Shown piece by piece: positions 34,535 through 44,981 of a stretch of 64,000 bases of DNA; the stretch's first letter is position 1, and each line of letters opens with the position of its first letter. The stretch is from Heligmosomoides polygyrus polygyrus. Lineage: Eukaryota; Nematoda; Chromadorea; Rhabditida; Heligmosomidae. The DNA lies in assembly GCA_947396885.1 (NCBI GenBank), contig OX377205.1:70404969-70468968 (forward strand). The letters are read 5' to 3'. The notes below the pieces were generated by a model, which saw nothing but the letters and a program-made list of their open reading frames with translations, was not told the origin of the DNA and made no database searches. Made by a program: the position numbers and the translations under genes.

Positions 34535-34536
34535 TA

Positions 34537-35865
34537 CAACCAATACCAGGTCAAACTATGGCCTTCCTTGTGAACACAAATCTCTGGAATTCTTGTTTTT
34601 TGTAATTCTCGAAAAAAGAGATGGCCAGAGCACATCGCACATTCAAGTACTACATGATGCTGTCAGGAGAACGGTTTTCAAAGCTCCGCCACTATCACGG
34701 AGGAGAGAAATTAAGAAGTGGGAATATCCAGGGCAATAAAACGTTTTTTGTTTTGACATGGAGCGATGCTTAAAAATACTATCAGAACCTGTCGCATTTG
34801 TGAAGGGAACGTTCTTAATCTCGATTTCATCCACAAACAGAACTTTTCTTCCACTGTGACATCACGCAGACACAACCGCAGTGCTGCTAAGTGTGCTGTT
34901 TCTAGCCACATATGGTGATATGTGCTAACCTCTTCGGACTTGCCTACCTCCACAACCTTTGAGTACAACTTTATTGCGGTTATTCTTCTTCGAAGTACTA
35001 CGAAAGCCCTTTGGTTTATCTCGGACACAGATCACTTCTGCGACTTCGTGCCAAATTTCTCCCGGAGCTTTAGCAGTCCTCGACGTATAGCTACCTTCAC
35101 TATGGACGCCTTTGGATGACGAACTAATGCCCCGGCTCCACGATCCTGACGTCTTGGCGACCGTCTAACCAGGCTTATGGACGACTTGGCCGCCGTGGGC
35201 GCAGATGACCCTGTTTCGAGGGGGGTCGACCAGCTGATCGACCTCGCCTGCGACCGTCGATTCGGGTCCGGAATCGAAGTTCTGAAACTGCATGAATTGC
35301 TAAGTGGCATCCAAATTTGGATAGCTTCCACGTGATATGACGTGGAGTCCCTTTTGGGCACCATTTCTGCATCGGCGAACTGCTGACGCCTTGCGTATTC
35401 ATGAGGTGACTAGCTCAAAGTGCTCCTACGGCTTTGATGGATAGGTCTGATACAACTAATTCAAGCTACTTACGTCACTTAGTGTTCATTGAATATTCGG
35501 CAAGCGCTTCAAGACATTACAAGCGTCATTTTGCAATGACGAGCCCGTGATGTAAAAAATAAGTAAAATATGTGGTCTGAGCAAGTTTTAGGAGACGTCA
35601 TCTATTTCAGGAGCGGGGAAGCGCATCGCCATCGCTCACCATCAGTCTTTCTGACAAGGACGGGGGATAGTGAACTATTTTACAAGGACGAAGCACTGAA
35701 CTAGCATGCAAAAGAACTCTTCTTTGCAATTTAGAGGTCGATAGAGACCACAGGGTTAGGGTTTGTTTAGTTTTTGGTTTGTTTCCTTCACTCCGACTGA
35801 AACAAATCCTGTATCATGTGATTCCTATTTTTTTGAAAGTCCTGAATAAAGGATATGGTGGTCTT
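34537..35865. other. Unassigned; GC-richer block at 34900-35400
   Basis: 34900-35400 is GC-richer than its surroundings and open on both strands for 100 codons or so (for example a plus frame MDDLAAVGADDPVSRGVDQL from 35176). I could not recognise a family; an exon or a transposase remnant are both possible. Confidence 0.3.
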
Positions 35866-35968
35866 TGTATCCTTGGAGCGAGGAGGATCCATCGGACCAC
35901 TCTGGCACGCGACAGGACGAATGGAGACGCTCGAGTAATTCGATGATCAACGGGGCGACAGGTGATAC
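35866..35968 (+). pseudogene. LINE family 2, 3'-end fragment
   Basis: About 100 bp corresponding to the ORF end (RRIHRTTLARDRTNGD-like) and tail GGTGATACAGG. Close to the 3' ends at 30460-30560 and 63600-63700. Confidence 0.8.
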
Positions 35969-35975
35969 AGGTAAT

Positions 35976-36534
35976 GCTGGTCGCTCAGGAATATGGAAGC
36001 TTTTCTTGTTTAAAGCTGTGCCAACTCAATGATCAGCGACACGATCTCTCTGACGTGCGCTTAATCTTGTCAGACAGAATTGTGGCAGAGTAAGCTGGAG
36101 CTTCCTGAGCTTCTTATCTCAGAAGGTTATTAATAAGAAACTGGGAAAAAATGGCATACTAGATTCAAGGAATTTCCATTCCAAACTTTAACATTTGCTG
36201 CGCTACGATGTAGTGAAAACTAGGCCACTTCGACCGCAAAATTGGACCGCGATTAATTGCTTCCCTGCATTCAAACAGAGATTTCGTTTGCTGATTTCAG
36301 CTGTGTGATAGATAGGTTAAACAATTTCCCTATAGAATTATGCTTCGACTAAACCCACCGGTACTTTCCCACACCACATCTGGGCAGTTTCGCAGCAATG
36401 TGCTTCGTATCCCAGCACACTGATAGATGAGTGTCGACTAGATAGTCTTCCCAAGCCAATTGAACCTGAACTCTTGCACTGTATGCTCATAGTGAGACAA
36501 AAAACATGACGTGCTGCCGAACTTTGTATCTACA
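35976..36534. other. No recognisable feature
   Basis: Nothing supported. Confidence 0.35.
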
Positions 36535-36735
36535 TTCGGATGGCTCTTTTCCGACTGCGCTACCTTACATATATACAATGACTTACGGTGGCCAGCAGAT
36601 TAAAAGGGAAATCCCTTACCCCTCCCAGACAAGTGTGGCACAAAGAAATCTAACCAGGAATTTGGAATCAACTGAGACATCCAGCGCCTCTTCTGACTGC
36701 GCTATCACTCTCGGAAAAGCTATGGTGCACGCTAC
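36535..36735 (-). mobile_element. tRNA-derived SINE fragments
   Basis: Two minus-strand head starts (near 36545-36565 and 36690-36725, both containing the complement of AGCGCAGTCGGAA or AGCGCAGTCAGAAGAGGCGC) and a body piece with the CACCGTAAGTCATTGTATAT-like block. Probably rearranged or two nested pieces. Confidence 0.65.
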
Positions 36736-36906
36736 CATTACGCCCTGACTTTGTGGGCTATATACAGCCGTATGGAGATCGGGGCATCACCTCCACCTTT
36801 TGCAGAAACGAGTAGCCTTCGTCGAAGATTCTCCAGCTTTTTGAGCTGGCTGTCGCTCCAGGCGTAGTTATCTTCAGTGGTGTTGACATTCATCTAGTTC
36901 GTCAAA

Positions 36907-37300
36907 GTTTATTTATTTATTTATTTATTTCAAGGCGTAGATCATAGTCTAGCGTAAGCGAACAAATCAAATAAAGAGAACAAACGAGCAAACTTCTGTC
37001 TACAATTGGGAATAGTAATGACAATTACGCAATCATCAACAGAAATCGCTATATCATATTCCTGAAGTTCAACCAGTAATAGGGCGTTTACAGGCCTGCA
37101 CAGACAGCTTCTCCAGGTCATCATACTTCCCAATCAATAAATTGAATTCCTTGAGAATCCTGTAGGTTAGAAAGTCCGATCTTATTCGTGATTTAGCAAC
37201 CGGGACTCGAAGCTTAAGCTTTCCTCTAACGGTCTTCGTCTGAAAAAAGTTGAACCGATTCTTCTCTGTTACGAACGACTAGCACAGATCATGGACGGCA
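36907..37300 (-). mobile_element. LINE 3' end with (AAAT)n tail
   Basis: On the minus strand a frame from about 37273 to the stop at 37065 reads VTEKNRFNFFQTKTVRGKL... and ...KYDDLEKLSVQA, followed by about 130 bp and the tail (AAAT)n, seen as TTTA repeats at 36907-36930. This is how 5'-truncated LINEs of the CR1 type end; the C-terminal pattern is similar in kind to 31413-32433 but not the same family. Further upstream the frame is broken. Confidence 0.55.
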
Positions 37301-37610
37301 TTTCGAAAGTGTGCTAAAAAAGTCGAACAACATGCTGGAGGCTGGCTACGAAACTCTTGTTAATTCCAATCTTGCTCGCATTTCTTCTTTCGAGACGAGC
37401 AAAGCTTTCTCCTACGTTTCTCCCATACCTTGATATTTCAATTATCAGTTAGACACAATGGAGTGCCTGTTTGCGGCTCTAACGGCTTGTGCTCAATTTA
37501 GAGCTCGAAGCTGTGAAACGGCAAGTACCCTCCTTGACGGTCTCTTTGCATTTCCGAGAGCGCCTCTCTCAAATGTTGTTACAGGATGTTTTGTTGCGAT
37601 CAAAACTCTT

Positions 37611-37680
37611 GCGCCAGGCAGGACTCGAACCCGCATCTTCTGCTTTACGGGCAACGATGTTCGCCTTACACCACCGCCGC
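37611..37680 (-). tRNA. tRNA-like sequence, unit 1 (probably not a functional tRNA)
   Basis: The minus strand reads GCGGCGGTGGTGTAAGGCGA at its start and has a good B box (GCGGGTTCGAGTCC). A GTTGC/GCAGA anticodon-like stem closes a 7-nt loop. Position 33 is C and not U, and the acceptor stem pairs poorly, so I treat it as a tRNA-derived repeat head with Pol III promoter boxes. Confidence 0.5.
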
Positions 37681-37795
37681 TGTTTGACTGCACGTAACAT
37701 CCGCGATACCCTCCAGTTCTGTCAGCACCCACCCGTGATACAGGGATGGGCCAGCCGCTGATATCAGCATGGAACCGGTTAAGCTGAAGACCTTA

Positions 37796-38089
37796 AAGGA
37801 TAAAGGATAAAGGACGGCGTTACTCAATCCCTTTTGGGATGCGCCAGCGCATTCTACTTCTACGGGATGTCGTGGAGGCGACATGAATGCGTATATGGCC
37901 ATACAATGACTTGCGGTGGCCAGCCGATGAACAAGTCAGCGCTTTATCCTTCCCAGACAAGTCTGGTACCAATTCACCGACCCCGGAGGGATGGAAGGCT
38001 TGGTTGGCCTGGGCGGGAAATCCGAACCAGGAACCTGGTATCGGGTGCACGCGACAGTCGCGCCTCCTCCGACTGCGCTACACGCGCCC
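37796..38089 (-). mobile_element. Reference-quality tRNA-derived SINE with target duplication
   Basis: This is the best full-length copy, 294 bp. From its 5' end (38089) it has a tRNA-like head: GGGCGCG pairs with CCCGCCC, the A box is TGTAGCGCAGTCGG and the B box TGGTTCGGATTTCC. A body of about 200 bp follows, then a tail of tandem TTTATCC (37797-37815 on the plus strand). It is flanked by the identical 14-bp duplication AGCTGAAGACCTTA (37782-37795 and 38090-38103). No LINE-derived 3' end is obvious; neither LINE in the window has this tail. Confidence 0.95.
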
Positions 38090-38109
38090 AGCTGAAGACC
38101 TTACTAGTA

Positions 38110-38360
38110 ACAATGTTTCAACACATTTGCTTAAGTCTGGAGCGGCTGGTAGAGATACTATATGTTGGTTGTTACAGGATGTTTTGTTGCGATCAAAACT
38201 CTTGCGCCACGAGGGACTCGAACCCGCATCTTCTGCTTTCCGAGCAGCGATGTTCGCCTTACACCACCGGCGGAGTTTTGATCGCAACAAAACATCCTGT
38301 AACAACATATAGCCTATCTACCAGCCGCTGCAGGCTTAAGCTAACGTGATAAAACATTGT
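38110..38360. repeat. Palindromic element enclosing a tRNA-like unit
   Basis: Arms of about 90 bp (38110-38200 and 38274-38360) are inverted repeats of each other. The inner 33 bp next to the core (AACATCCTGTAACAAC side) are perfect, and the outer parts are close. They enclose a 70-bp tRNA-like core at 38204-38273. The transcript of either strand would fold into a long hairpin with a tRNA-like loop. Confidence 0.85.
38204..38273 (-). tRNA. tRNA-like sequence, unit 2 (in hairpin)
   Basis: The minus strand carries TGGTGTAAGGCGAACAT in the D-arm region, a GCTGC/GCAGA anticodon-like stem and B box GCGGGTTCGAGTCCC. Differences from unit 1 are concentrated in the anticodon loop and 3' end. Acceptor pairing is weak. 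Probably a tRNA-derived sequence and not a decoding tRNA. Confidence 0.5.
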
Positions 38361-38924
38361 CTCTCTCAAATGTTTCTGAAAAAGAGTAACTGTTCAAAGG
38401 CAAAAAGTGTCCAACATAAGGAAGACATCATGACGAGATCTCATGTGTTGGACAGGTTTTTGAAACATTTGTAACTGCTGTAAGGATGAGCGCAGCTTGG
38501 AGAATCTAACAGATAACTAAGAAGAAGTCCTCAACTTAGCGAAGCGGATACAAGCAGAAAAAGTTCGAATCAACTAAAATCTAGGCGAAATCTGGTGAAT
38601 TCGCAAAAGAAACTAGGTGGCGTGAAAAAATCCCAGTAAATCAGTTTTGAGGACGATTTTGAAGGTTTTCGGGTGCACTCATAGTTACTTGAGAAGTGTT
38701 GAGTGATTACGCCTGTCGAGGATTAGTTTTGCTTCCTTGGGTCTTTTTTTTGCGATTACCTCAGAAGTTCCGAATTTGTGCACATAGGTGCTAAGAGCAT
38801 CCAAATCCTCCGGGGACATGAAAGATCTCCGAGTAGTGCTGAGCAGTTTCGAGCATTGCTCCCTGAAAGGCAAAAACTTTATGCTAGGAAATCAATAGAT
38901 GCTGCTCCATAGAGCAGGTCTGGG
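38361..38924. other. No recognisable feature
   Basis: No supported gene or element ends. Confidence 0.35.
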
Positions 38925-39111
38925 CTAACAAGGTCAGGTCCGAATCGTAGGTCTAAATGGGGAGAGAGTCATATAGGAAGAATCCACACCTCTCAATCAC
39001 TATAAAATATGTTCCTTTTTTTGCCAAGTCGTTAAAGCCAAGGGATAGAGGGTCCTTGAAGTTACAATAGGATCGGCGCCTCACTAGTTCAGAGGCCTTG
39101 TACGCTCGCGA

Positions 39112-39205
39112 TGTCTCTACGGGCAAGCGGCTCGGAGCGCAGTGTGATTCATGTGATTCATGTGAGGGAGGTTGGGGGTTTGTTCCCCTGCGCTGCTGTA
39201 ATTCT
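39112..39205 (+). promoter_or_regulatory. tRNA-like segment in the left arm, decayed
   Basis: AAGCGGCTCGGAGCGCAGTG has an A-box-like core, and GGGGGTTTGTTCCCCTGCGCTGC retains a poor B box and the 3' acceptor-like half. It corresponds to the better segment at 56155-56232. Confidence 0.5.
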
Positions 39206-39636
39206 GCAGTTCATCTGATTGGTTGAGATTTGAAGGATTCTGACATCTATACCATTTTCAGAGGGTTTTTTTGCCCAATTTTCCTGATGCATACTGTGGT
39301 ATTCAACACGATGATGTAGAAATGTTCAACATCAGTGATATACAGGTACAAAGTGCATGAAGCAGCACTGGGTACAATAGGGCCGCGTATAAAAGCTACA
39401 GGCTCTCACAGTTAGTTCCGTACATGGACCAATGACCTCGGGAAAAGCCATCTTGCTCTGATTTTCAAAAGAGTCCAGGATGTGACGTCACGGGTGGTTA
39501 AAGTGTGAAGCGATGTCTGTGAACTCTGCAAATTGACCTTAACGGCCATCGGCCTCATGTTGCCTGTCATCTAGAAATTAGAAGTCTGCTGAAGGTTTTC
39601 TAAAACGTAGCACCAAAAATTTCCGCCGATGCTTGA

Positions 39637-39759
39637 GTGGTGATCCATCTGCTCATGCTGAATGGCCAACCTTTAGACAAGGAGCATTTGAGGGAAGAAA
39701 TCAAGCTGGCCGAACGGATGTCCAGCATGCTCAAGGGCACTGAAGCATTTCGTCTATCG
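39637..39759 (+). pseudogene. Central coding remnant of long-armed element 1
   Basis: VIHLLMLNGQPL and EEIKLAERMSSMLKG align with VIHLLTLKCGPPL and EEIKLAEQMASILKD in the second copy. The amino-acid-level similarity suggests a once-coding region. The acidic, Glu/Lys-rich helix has no family I can name. The frame here is cut by the right arm. Confidence 0.4.
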
Positions 39760-40108
39760 AGCCGATGTCATTGGTCAGGTATGGAAGCGAACTGTGAGGA
39801 GCCCGTAGCTTTTGTATACACTGTCCGTACTGTGACCAGTGCATCTGCTTCATGTACTTTGTGTCTGTGTATCACTGATTTTGAACGCTAATACATCATT
39901 ATTTTGAATAGCTTTCTCATTGCCTTTTGGTTAAAAAACCGGTCAGGTGTAAACAAGTTACAAGAAGTTAAGTTAAGAAAGTTAAAGTTATCTCCACAGC
40001 ATGCCACCGGAAAGTTGCGCAAAAAACCTTTGAAAATGGTATAGACGTCAGAACCCTTCAGATCTCAACCAACCAGTTGAAATGCAAAAGGGCGGCAGCA
40101 CAGAAGAA

Positions 40109-40190
40109 TCGAACCTTCGACCTCCCTCGCGTGAAGCAACGTCACAATCCTCTACGATCCGAACCGCTTGCCGACGGAAACATCGCGGGC
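40109..40190 (-). promoter_or_regulatory. tRNA-like segment in the right arm
   Basis: On the minus strand, GCGGTTCGGATCGTAGAGGA is followed by CGAAGGTTCGATTCTTCTGT (B box GGTTCGATTCT) and the GCTGC acceptor-like half. It is the inverted partner of 39112-39205. Confidence 0.55.
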
Positions 40191-40370
40191 GCACAAGAGA
40201 CCCTAGAACTCGTGAGGTGCCGATTCTATTGCAACTTCAAGAATCCCTACTCCTTGGGTTTATCGACTTGGCAAGAAAGAAACATTTTATACTAATTGAC
40301 GGGTGGAGAATCTTCCTGTATGACTCGCTCTCCCCGTTCAGACATACGCTTCGGACCCTTCCCTTGTTAG

Positions 40371-42540
40371 ATAAACTTCCGGAGAGAAATGCGGGATAAA
40401 TACGACTCACACAGTTGCCTCATGAAGTGACGCCCAGTCGACAAGGAAGAAAACTAGTGACTTCTCGCTATCAATGGCCAGGTCACACCTTAAGAAGAAA
40501 AGAATTTTAATGGCTGTTTTCATGACACCATAAGAGAGCAACTGGGAAGTCTGGCGGTAACTATTAGGTCTGTCGGAGGGGTCTAGCAGTGAACCGCTGG
40601 ATTCTGATTTCGATCTCTCAGCTCTTTTTTGAATCATGCGAAATCACGAGCTACAATTATTTGGTCATTATGGATGTGGATAAGTATTGTTCATCCCCCG
40701 TGCTGAGCACTATGCTGACGTTCTTTTAAATTTCCGAGAAAATTTCACGTCAACCACTCACATCAGATCGTCCCAAACTAGGACGCTCCTTTCTCGCAGG
40801 GTGAACCTTGAGAGGATGAAAGTAGTGGAACTAGGTTGATGCCGTGCTAGACGAGTACGCAGTACGGAACACCTTACAATTAGTTCCTCCCATCATCATC
40901 ATAATGCAGGACTATCAGATTGGTGGAAGCTTTATGAGGTGGGCTTGTATCGTGGAGGAGGGTAATCTCCAGTTTCTCCGTCTCGTTTTTCGAACGCACA
41001 CTGAGTGTCCTGAAGACATCTGTTCTAAATGTCAGACGTTAGCACTTCGTGGTTATGGTTCCCCGTGAGTAGATCAGTAGCAGTGTAACTCTCCTGAACG
41101 AGTCACACGCTCTCGTCGGGCAAGCACTTAAGGGAGGCAGCGAACGGCAGTATGCGGTACTCGAAAAGATAGCTGATCTCTAGCTTATCACCAAACCGGT
41201 AAGAGATCCCTACTGGCTCGTAGGCGAACAAAAAGTGGTATGTGAACATGCGACAGTTTGACCGGAGCAGTCTGTTTGCAGGTAGTGCAGGACTGAAAAG
41301 GCGATCTTCTATACCAAAGGGTGAGCAGCCGCTCTGAGAGAGTACTGCGGGTGTGGAGATGCTCCATTTCCCGGATGTTGGCAATGGGCACCTCCGAGAA
41401 TCATTCAACAGCTTTAGATTCACCCTTGACTCTCCACATTTACCTAAGATGTAGAGTCTCATATATTCGGAAGGGAGGGTTTGATGGTACCGATTAATAC
41501 ACGATTTGATGGCAGAACTTAATTTTGAAGCTGACGGTAGCCGCTGGAACGATAAAGCCTTGGCTACGATCAGACAAGACCGGCTCATGTAATCGGTTAT
41601 CCTTTATCAGGGTAAAAATTGAATGTCACCGCCAGGAAGCAACCCTATATGTGTTGCATTTGGAAGACTGGTGTATTTACATACTACCGCTCATCAGGAT
41701 CTTACATTCTCTGGTGGTGCAGTTATCTGTTATCGTTAGTTTGACGCGAGGCTCAATTCACACTAACAGCCATTGTTTAGATGTTTTAAAGGCAAAATGT
41801 TTTTCTTCAGCTTCCAATCCTTCTTCCAGCCTTCCATCACGCAAGAATAACTTACTGCTGTGAGTTTGCAAAGCGCTCTAGGCACTTTACTAAGCAAAAA
41901 TAATCTACGATAATTCCGAAAAGCTGTCGGAAAATGGAGGCTAACAGTAGCTTGAGTCTAAAGTTTTCACTTTCTCCGACAACTCTCTGAAGAAAAGCTC
42001 ACGAACTCTTTCAGCTCGTTGATTTGTGAGAACTCAACACTTTACTTTGGGGTGAGTTATTCCTTACCGTGGGTCGAAACCTCATTCATGACAAACGGTG
42101 AATAAAACCACTTTTTGCTCCACGAAAGGATTCCTCATCCCTTAACGGCTTAGCTAGTCAAGTAGTCACACTGTCATAATCTCTCTTCTATATCATTGCT
42201 TATAAATACCGACATATATCCATTCCTGAAATCAACATGAGGATTCTACTTACTGGTTGTACTAATAGTGTATTCTGGCCTTGTTCAGTTTTAACTGCTA
42301 TCCTATTTGCTGGTTCCACGAGGGTGGTTGGCATACCCGTGTCCCGAAGCTCCAGCAAGGACCTTTGACAAATACTGTTAGTGTACCATGGCCAACTGGT
42401 ACGGATAGCAGCCGCTCTCTTTTTGCTTCATGGCAGACTACACCGTGTACAACCATCTGTCATATATCCTCGACCAATTTGTTCCAATTATTTGGGCTCG
42501 GATGATTTTTAGCTGAGTTCTGCTCATTATCGTTTTTTTT
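40371..42540. other. Mostly unassigned; weak exon hint at 41106-41310
   Basis: On the minus strand a nematode-style acceptor CCTTTTCAG near 41302 precedes an open stretch (SCTTCKQTAPVKLSHVHIPL), with a second frame ending YLFEYRILPFAASLKCLPDE before a stop at 41106. The two frames conflict, and I do not recognise either product. The remainder shows nothing. Confidence 0.2.
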
Positions 42541-42619
42541 TCTTTCTCACCATTTCTCTTTTAATTGCGCTAGATTTCTGATGTATTTGATTGTTTTGAG
42601 GCGCACTCTTTGTAGTGTA

Positions 42620-42654
<35 letters not shown>

Positions 42655-42660
42655 GTATAT
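42541..42660 (+). repeat. (AAAT)n microsatellite, possible LINE tail
   Basis: AAAT repeats at 42619-42654 follow sequence that could be a LINE 3' UTR (TTGTAGTGTATAAATAA). No RT remnant could be confirmed upstream. Confidence 0.4.
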
Positions 42661-43425
42661 GAGTCGAGAGAACCATTTATCGTACAAGAGCAGCTTGAAA
42701 TTATTTAAGATCCGGACTGGACATGAGTCAACGTCTTTAGCGAACATCTCACCTTTCAAAAACTGGAAGCAGCATATCAGATTCATTTACTACCTCTTTC
42801 AACAAACGTATTAGCTGGTCGAAGCGGGTGGCAACTCTCTTGGTCAACTGGAAAAATGTGATGTTGATGCATAACATTGAAAAGGAGCACAGCAAAGGAG
42901 CAAAGGAGCAGGTCAGCTGATTCCAGCTTCAGTGAACACAACTAGTTTATTTGGGTTTCTAGGCTGAACTGCGATGCTTGCTGAGGATTTCCACTAGATT
43001 GGAAAATCTTAAACTGTGATTTGGATAGAACGTTTTTTTACTAAATTCAGATTAAAATAAATAGATACACATCACACAGTTGGAAGGAAATTCCTCTTTC
43101 TGAGCGATGTTATCTTATGAACTTGTACAACGATCTATATCGTCATCATCCAAGACTAAGGACGTGCGGTAGTTCGGAACGGAGATGGACTCCAAAATTG
43201 GCACTGCGACACATTGTTGGACTGCATCCGTTGTCCTCCGATGTTGCGATGTTCACCCTTCAGCCTGTAGACACAATGATAGTGTGATGCGGGAATAGTA
43301 CTGCACCCAATCCGTCCCTATTCCTATTTACGAATTTTTACTAAAGCTTCAACGACATGACTGCGTTAAGCATCCAAGATACGAAGCTACTTGATAGCGA
43401 CTGAGCGGTTTACCTAAGGGGTAGA
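42661..43425. other. No recognisable feature
   Basis: Nothing supported. Confidence 0.35.
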
Positions 43426-43427
43426 TT

Positions 43428-43545
43428 CATCAACCGCTTACCGCCTTCTAACGCTGAAAATACCGCTAAACCCATGATATGATATTCGTCAGCATCAGGT
43501 TTGGCGGTATTTTCACCGTTACCGACCGGTAAGCGGTTGATTGAT
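43428..43545. repeat. Palindromic MITE
   Basis: The left half CATCAACCGCTTACCGCC, GAAAATACCGC and AAACC is mirrored on the right by GGTTTGGCGGTATTTTC and ACCGGTAAGCGGTTGAT. The two arms of about 50 bp enclose a short loop near 43480. GGGG and CCCC lie just outside. Confidence 0.75.
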
Positions 43546-43793
43546 TTGGTCCTTGGCCCCACGCGGTCTCCATGTGTACGATGAGTTTTTAGCTTGATAT
43601 CGTACTATTACCTTGCAGCAATAGGTGACCCCAGCTTTATTCAGAACGGTAGAGTACCCACGGTAGAGTCATGTCCACGGTAGAGTCCAGTGCTATTCAG
43701 AAGTTTTGCACAACAGAGCAGTAGTTATGAGGTTTACCTTTTTCACGCCAAATTTCCACCCTTCATTTCTAGAGCACCCTCGCCTTGATTTGG

Positions 43794-43846
43794 AAGATAC
43801 ACATCTTGGTTTTGAAATCAAGCCGTGAATCTTCCAAATCTAGGCA
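43794..43846. repeat. Short hairpin
   Basis: TTTGGAAGAT and ATCTTCCAAA form the arms (43798-43811 and 43829-43842) around a ~20-nt loop that itself contains TTTTGAAATCAAG. Confidence 0.5.
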
Positions 43847-43879
43847 AGAGTCCTTTAGATTGCAGAAGACACTTTATAG

Positions 43880-44075
43880 GAAGGTCAAAATATTTATTAC
43901 CGGGACAAAATTTGTTATCAATTTCTTTAAAAATATTTTATTCTCCTCCTGCAGAAAGTGAGCACGCTGTTTGAAAAATATTATAAAAATTTCATTTGTG
44001 GGGAAAAATAGTGGTTTAAAGCTTATTCAAAAGTGCAGGAAGACAGCAACTTCATTAGCATTGGCTATTAGCTTT
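43880..44075. repeat. AT-rich dispersed repeat, copy 2 (see 22900-23110)
   Basis: Same ordered blocks as the first copy: GAAAGTGAGCACGCTGTTTG, ATTATAAAAATTTCA, AATAGTGGTTTAAAG and AAAGTGCAGGAAGACAGCAA. Confidence 0.55.
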
Positions 44076-44497
44076 TAGCAGCTGAAAGAAATAGTTGCAC
44101 CATGGACTTATCCAGGACATTGCGATTTGCCGTTGAGTGGTTACAAAAAGTCAATTGCGCAGGCACAGACAGATATCTTCGTATCATTATTTCAAGTGAG
44201 CAGGGTCTACTCTTTTAATCGAAGACAAGTGGCAGGGAGCTAGACCAGTGCAATGACAATTTTCCCTTATAAAACACAAAAAATGCTCTCTTGCGGTTTA
44301 GAATAAGTTTGATCCGGTTTTCAGTTGAAAATAAAAATTCTATAGAATTTTAGAAAGTCTGTTTACCTTTGTGGGGATTGTGAATTAAAGTTTTTCAAAA
44401 AAAGTAATAATGAATTCTCCCTCATCAAAATCATTTAAAGCTTCCTAGAGAGTCTCCAAGGCAATCTCCAAGACAATCGCTTTGATTTGAATGATGT

Positions 44498-44917
44498 TCA
44501 ATTTGGTTTCGGAGTTTTTTTTGCCCAGCCTGCATAGAAGGTGAACAATTTGATTTGAAAATGGCGAAAGCAGTTTTTATAAAGCATTGCCAAGTGTTGG
44601 CGGTTAGGAATCAGTCGATTGCAGGAATCATTCCTGCTTTTGTCTTCATTTTTATTTTCGTTTTGGAGTGGTCGAAGATACTCAAACATAAGCGCAGCGA
44701 GAGGTCCAACATCTGCTGGGTTCCACGCATTTAATAACACGCTCACCTTTTTGAGCTGCAGAATATAGCGACTAAGTTTATGTGAGGGATCTGCACAAGA
44801 TTGCGAAAGGAAGCCGTTTTGACGAACCTGTGGCTTCACTTGAAGGTTGCAGGTGCTAGCGATAACATAGGAGACACACAGTGCGCGCGAGTCCTTAGCG
44901 GCAGCTCGAAAAAGACT
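44498..44917 (-). CDS. Candidate host exon B, unknown protein
   Basis: This exon would begin after the acceptor TTTTCCAG (44918-44925) and reads SLFRAAAKDSRALCVSYVIA followed by a stretch with Cys and basic residues. It may end at the donor AAAAAG|GTGAGC (exon 44747-44917, 57 codons, phase 0) or run on in frame to a stop at 44498. It joins exon A without a frame change. The composition is helical and HEAT/ARM-like, but no family is assigned. Later parts after 44747 look less protein-like, so the shorter exon is favoured. Confidence 0.4.
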   Translation of the reverse strand, partial: SLFRAAAKDSRALCVSYVIASTCNLQVKPQVRQNGFLSQSCADPSHKLSRYILQLKKVSVLLNAWNPADVGPLAALMFEYLRPLQNENKNEDKSRNDSCNRLIPNRQHLAMLYKNCFRHFQIKLFTFYAGWAKKTPKPN

Positions 44918-44981
44918 CTGGAAAAGGAGCGTGTTCATCCCTTCCGCAATGCCCAAACAAAGGCCGACCCCCTTGTCCAAC

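Larger units (their letters stand above)
37564..38374. repeat. Composite repeat with two tRNA-like units and a nested SINE
   Basis: CTCTCTCAAATGTT occurs at 37564-37577 and again at 38361-38374 and may be a 14-bp target duplication around the whole structure. Inside, two minus-strand tRNA-like units share the left-hand sequence GTTACAGGATGTTTTGTTGC (37578 and 38172). A SINE lies between them with its own duplication. CCAGCCGCTG near 37751 and its complement near 38141 show that the arms are also related as inverted repeats. Confidence 0.7.
38925..40370. mobile_element. Long-armed inverted-repeat element, copy 1
   Basis: The 1446-bp element starts CTAACAAGG and ends CCTTGTTAG. The arms, about 38925-39440 and 39775-40370, are diverged inverted repeats. 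Each arm contains, in order, GAGAGNGAGTCATA near the end, a tRNA-like segment with B box, the block GATTCTGACNTC-TACCATTTTCA, and an inner block with TCAGTGATA and AAAGCTACNGGCTC. The centre carries a frame fragment (VIHLLMLNGQ...EEIKLAERMSSMLK) also seen in copy 2 at 55929-57605. No target duplication was identified. Probably a non-autonomous foldback DNA transposon. Confidence 0.8.

Noticed and set aside
35032..35402. 110-codon minus frame as a conserved protein
   Set aside because: Both strands are open in this GC-richer block and neither translation is recognisable.
37611..38273. Genuine tRNA genes
   Set aside because: Weak acceptor stems, unusual position 33 and repeat context argue for tRNA-derived repeats.
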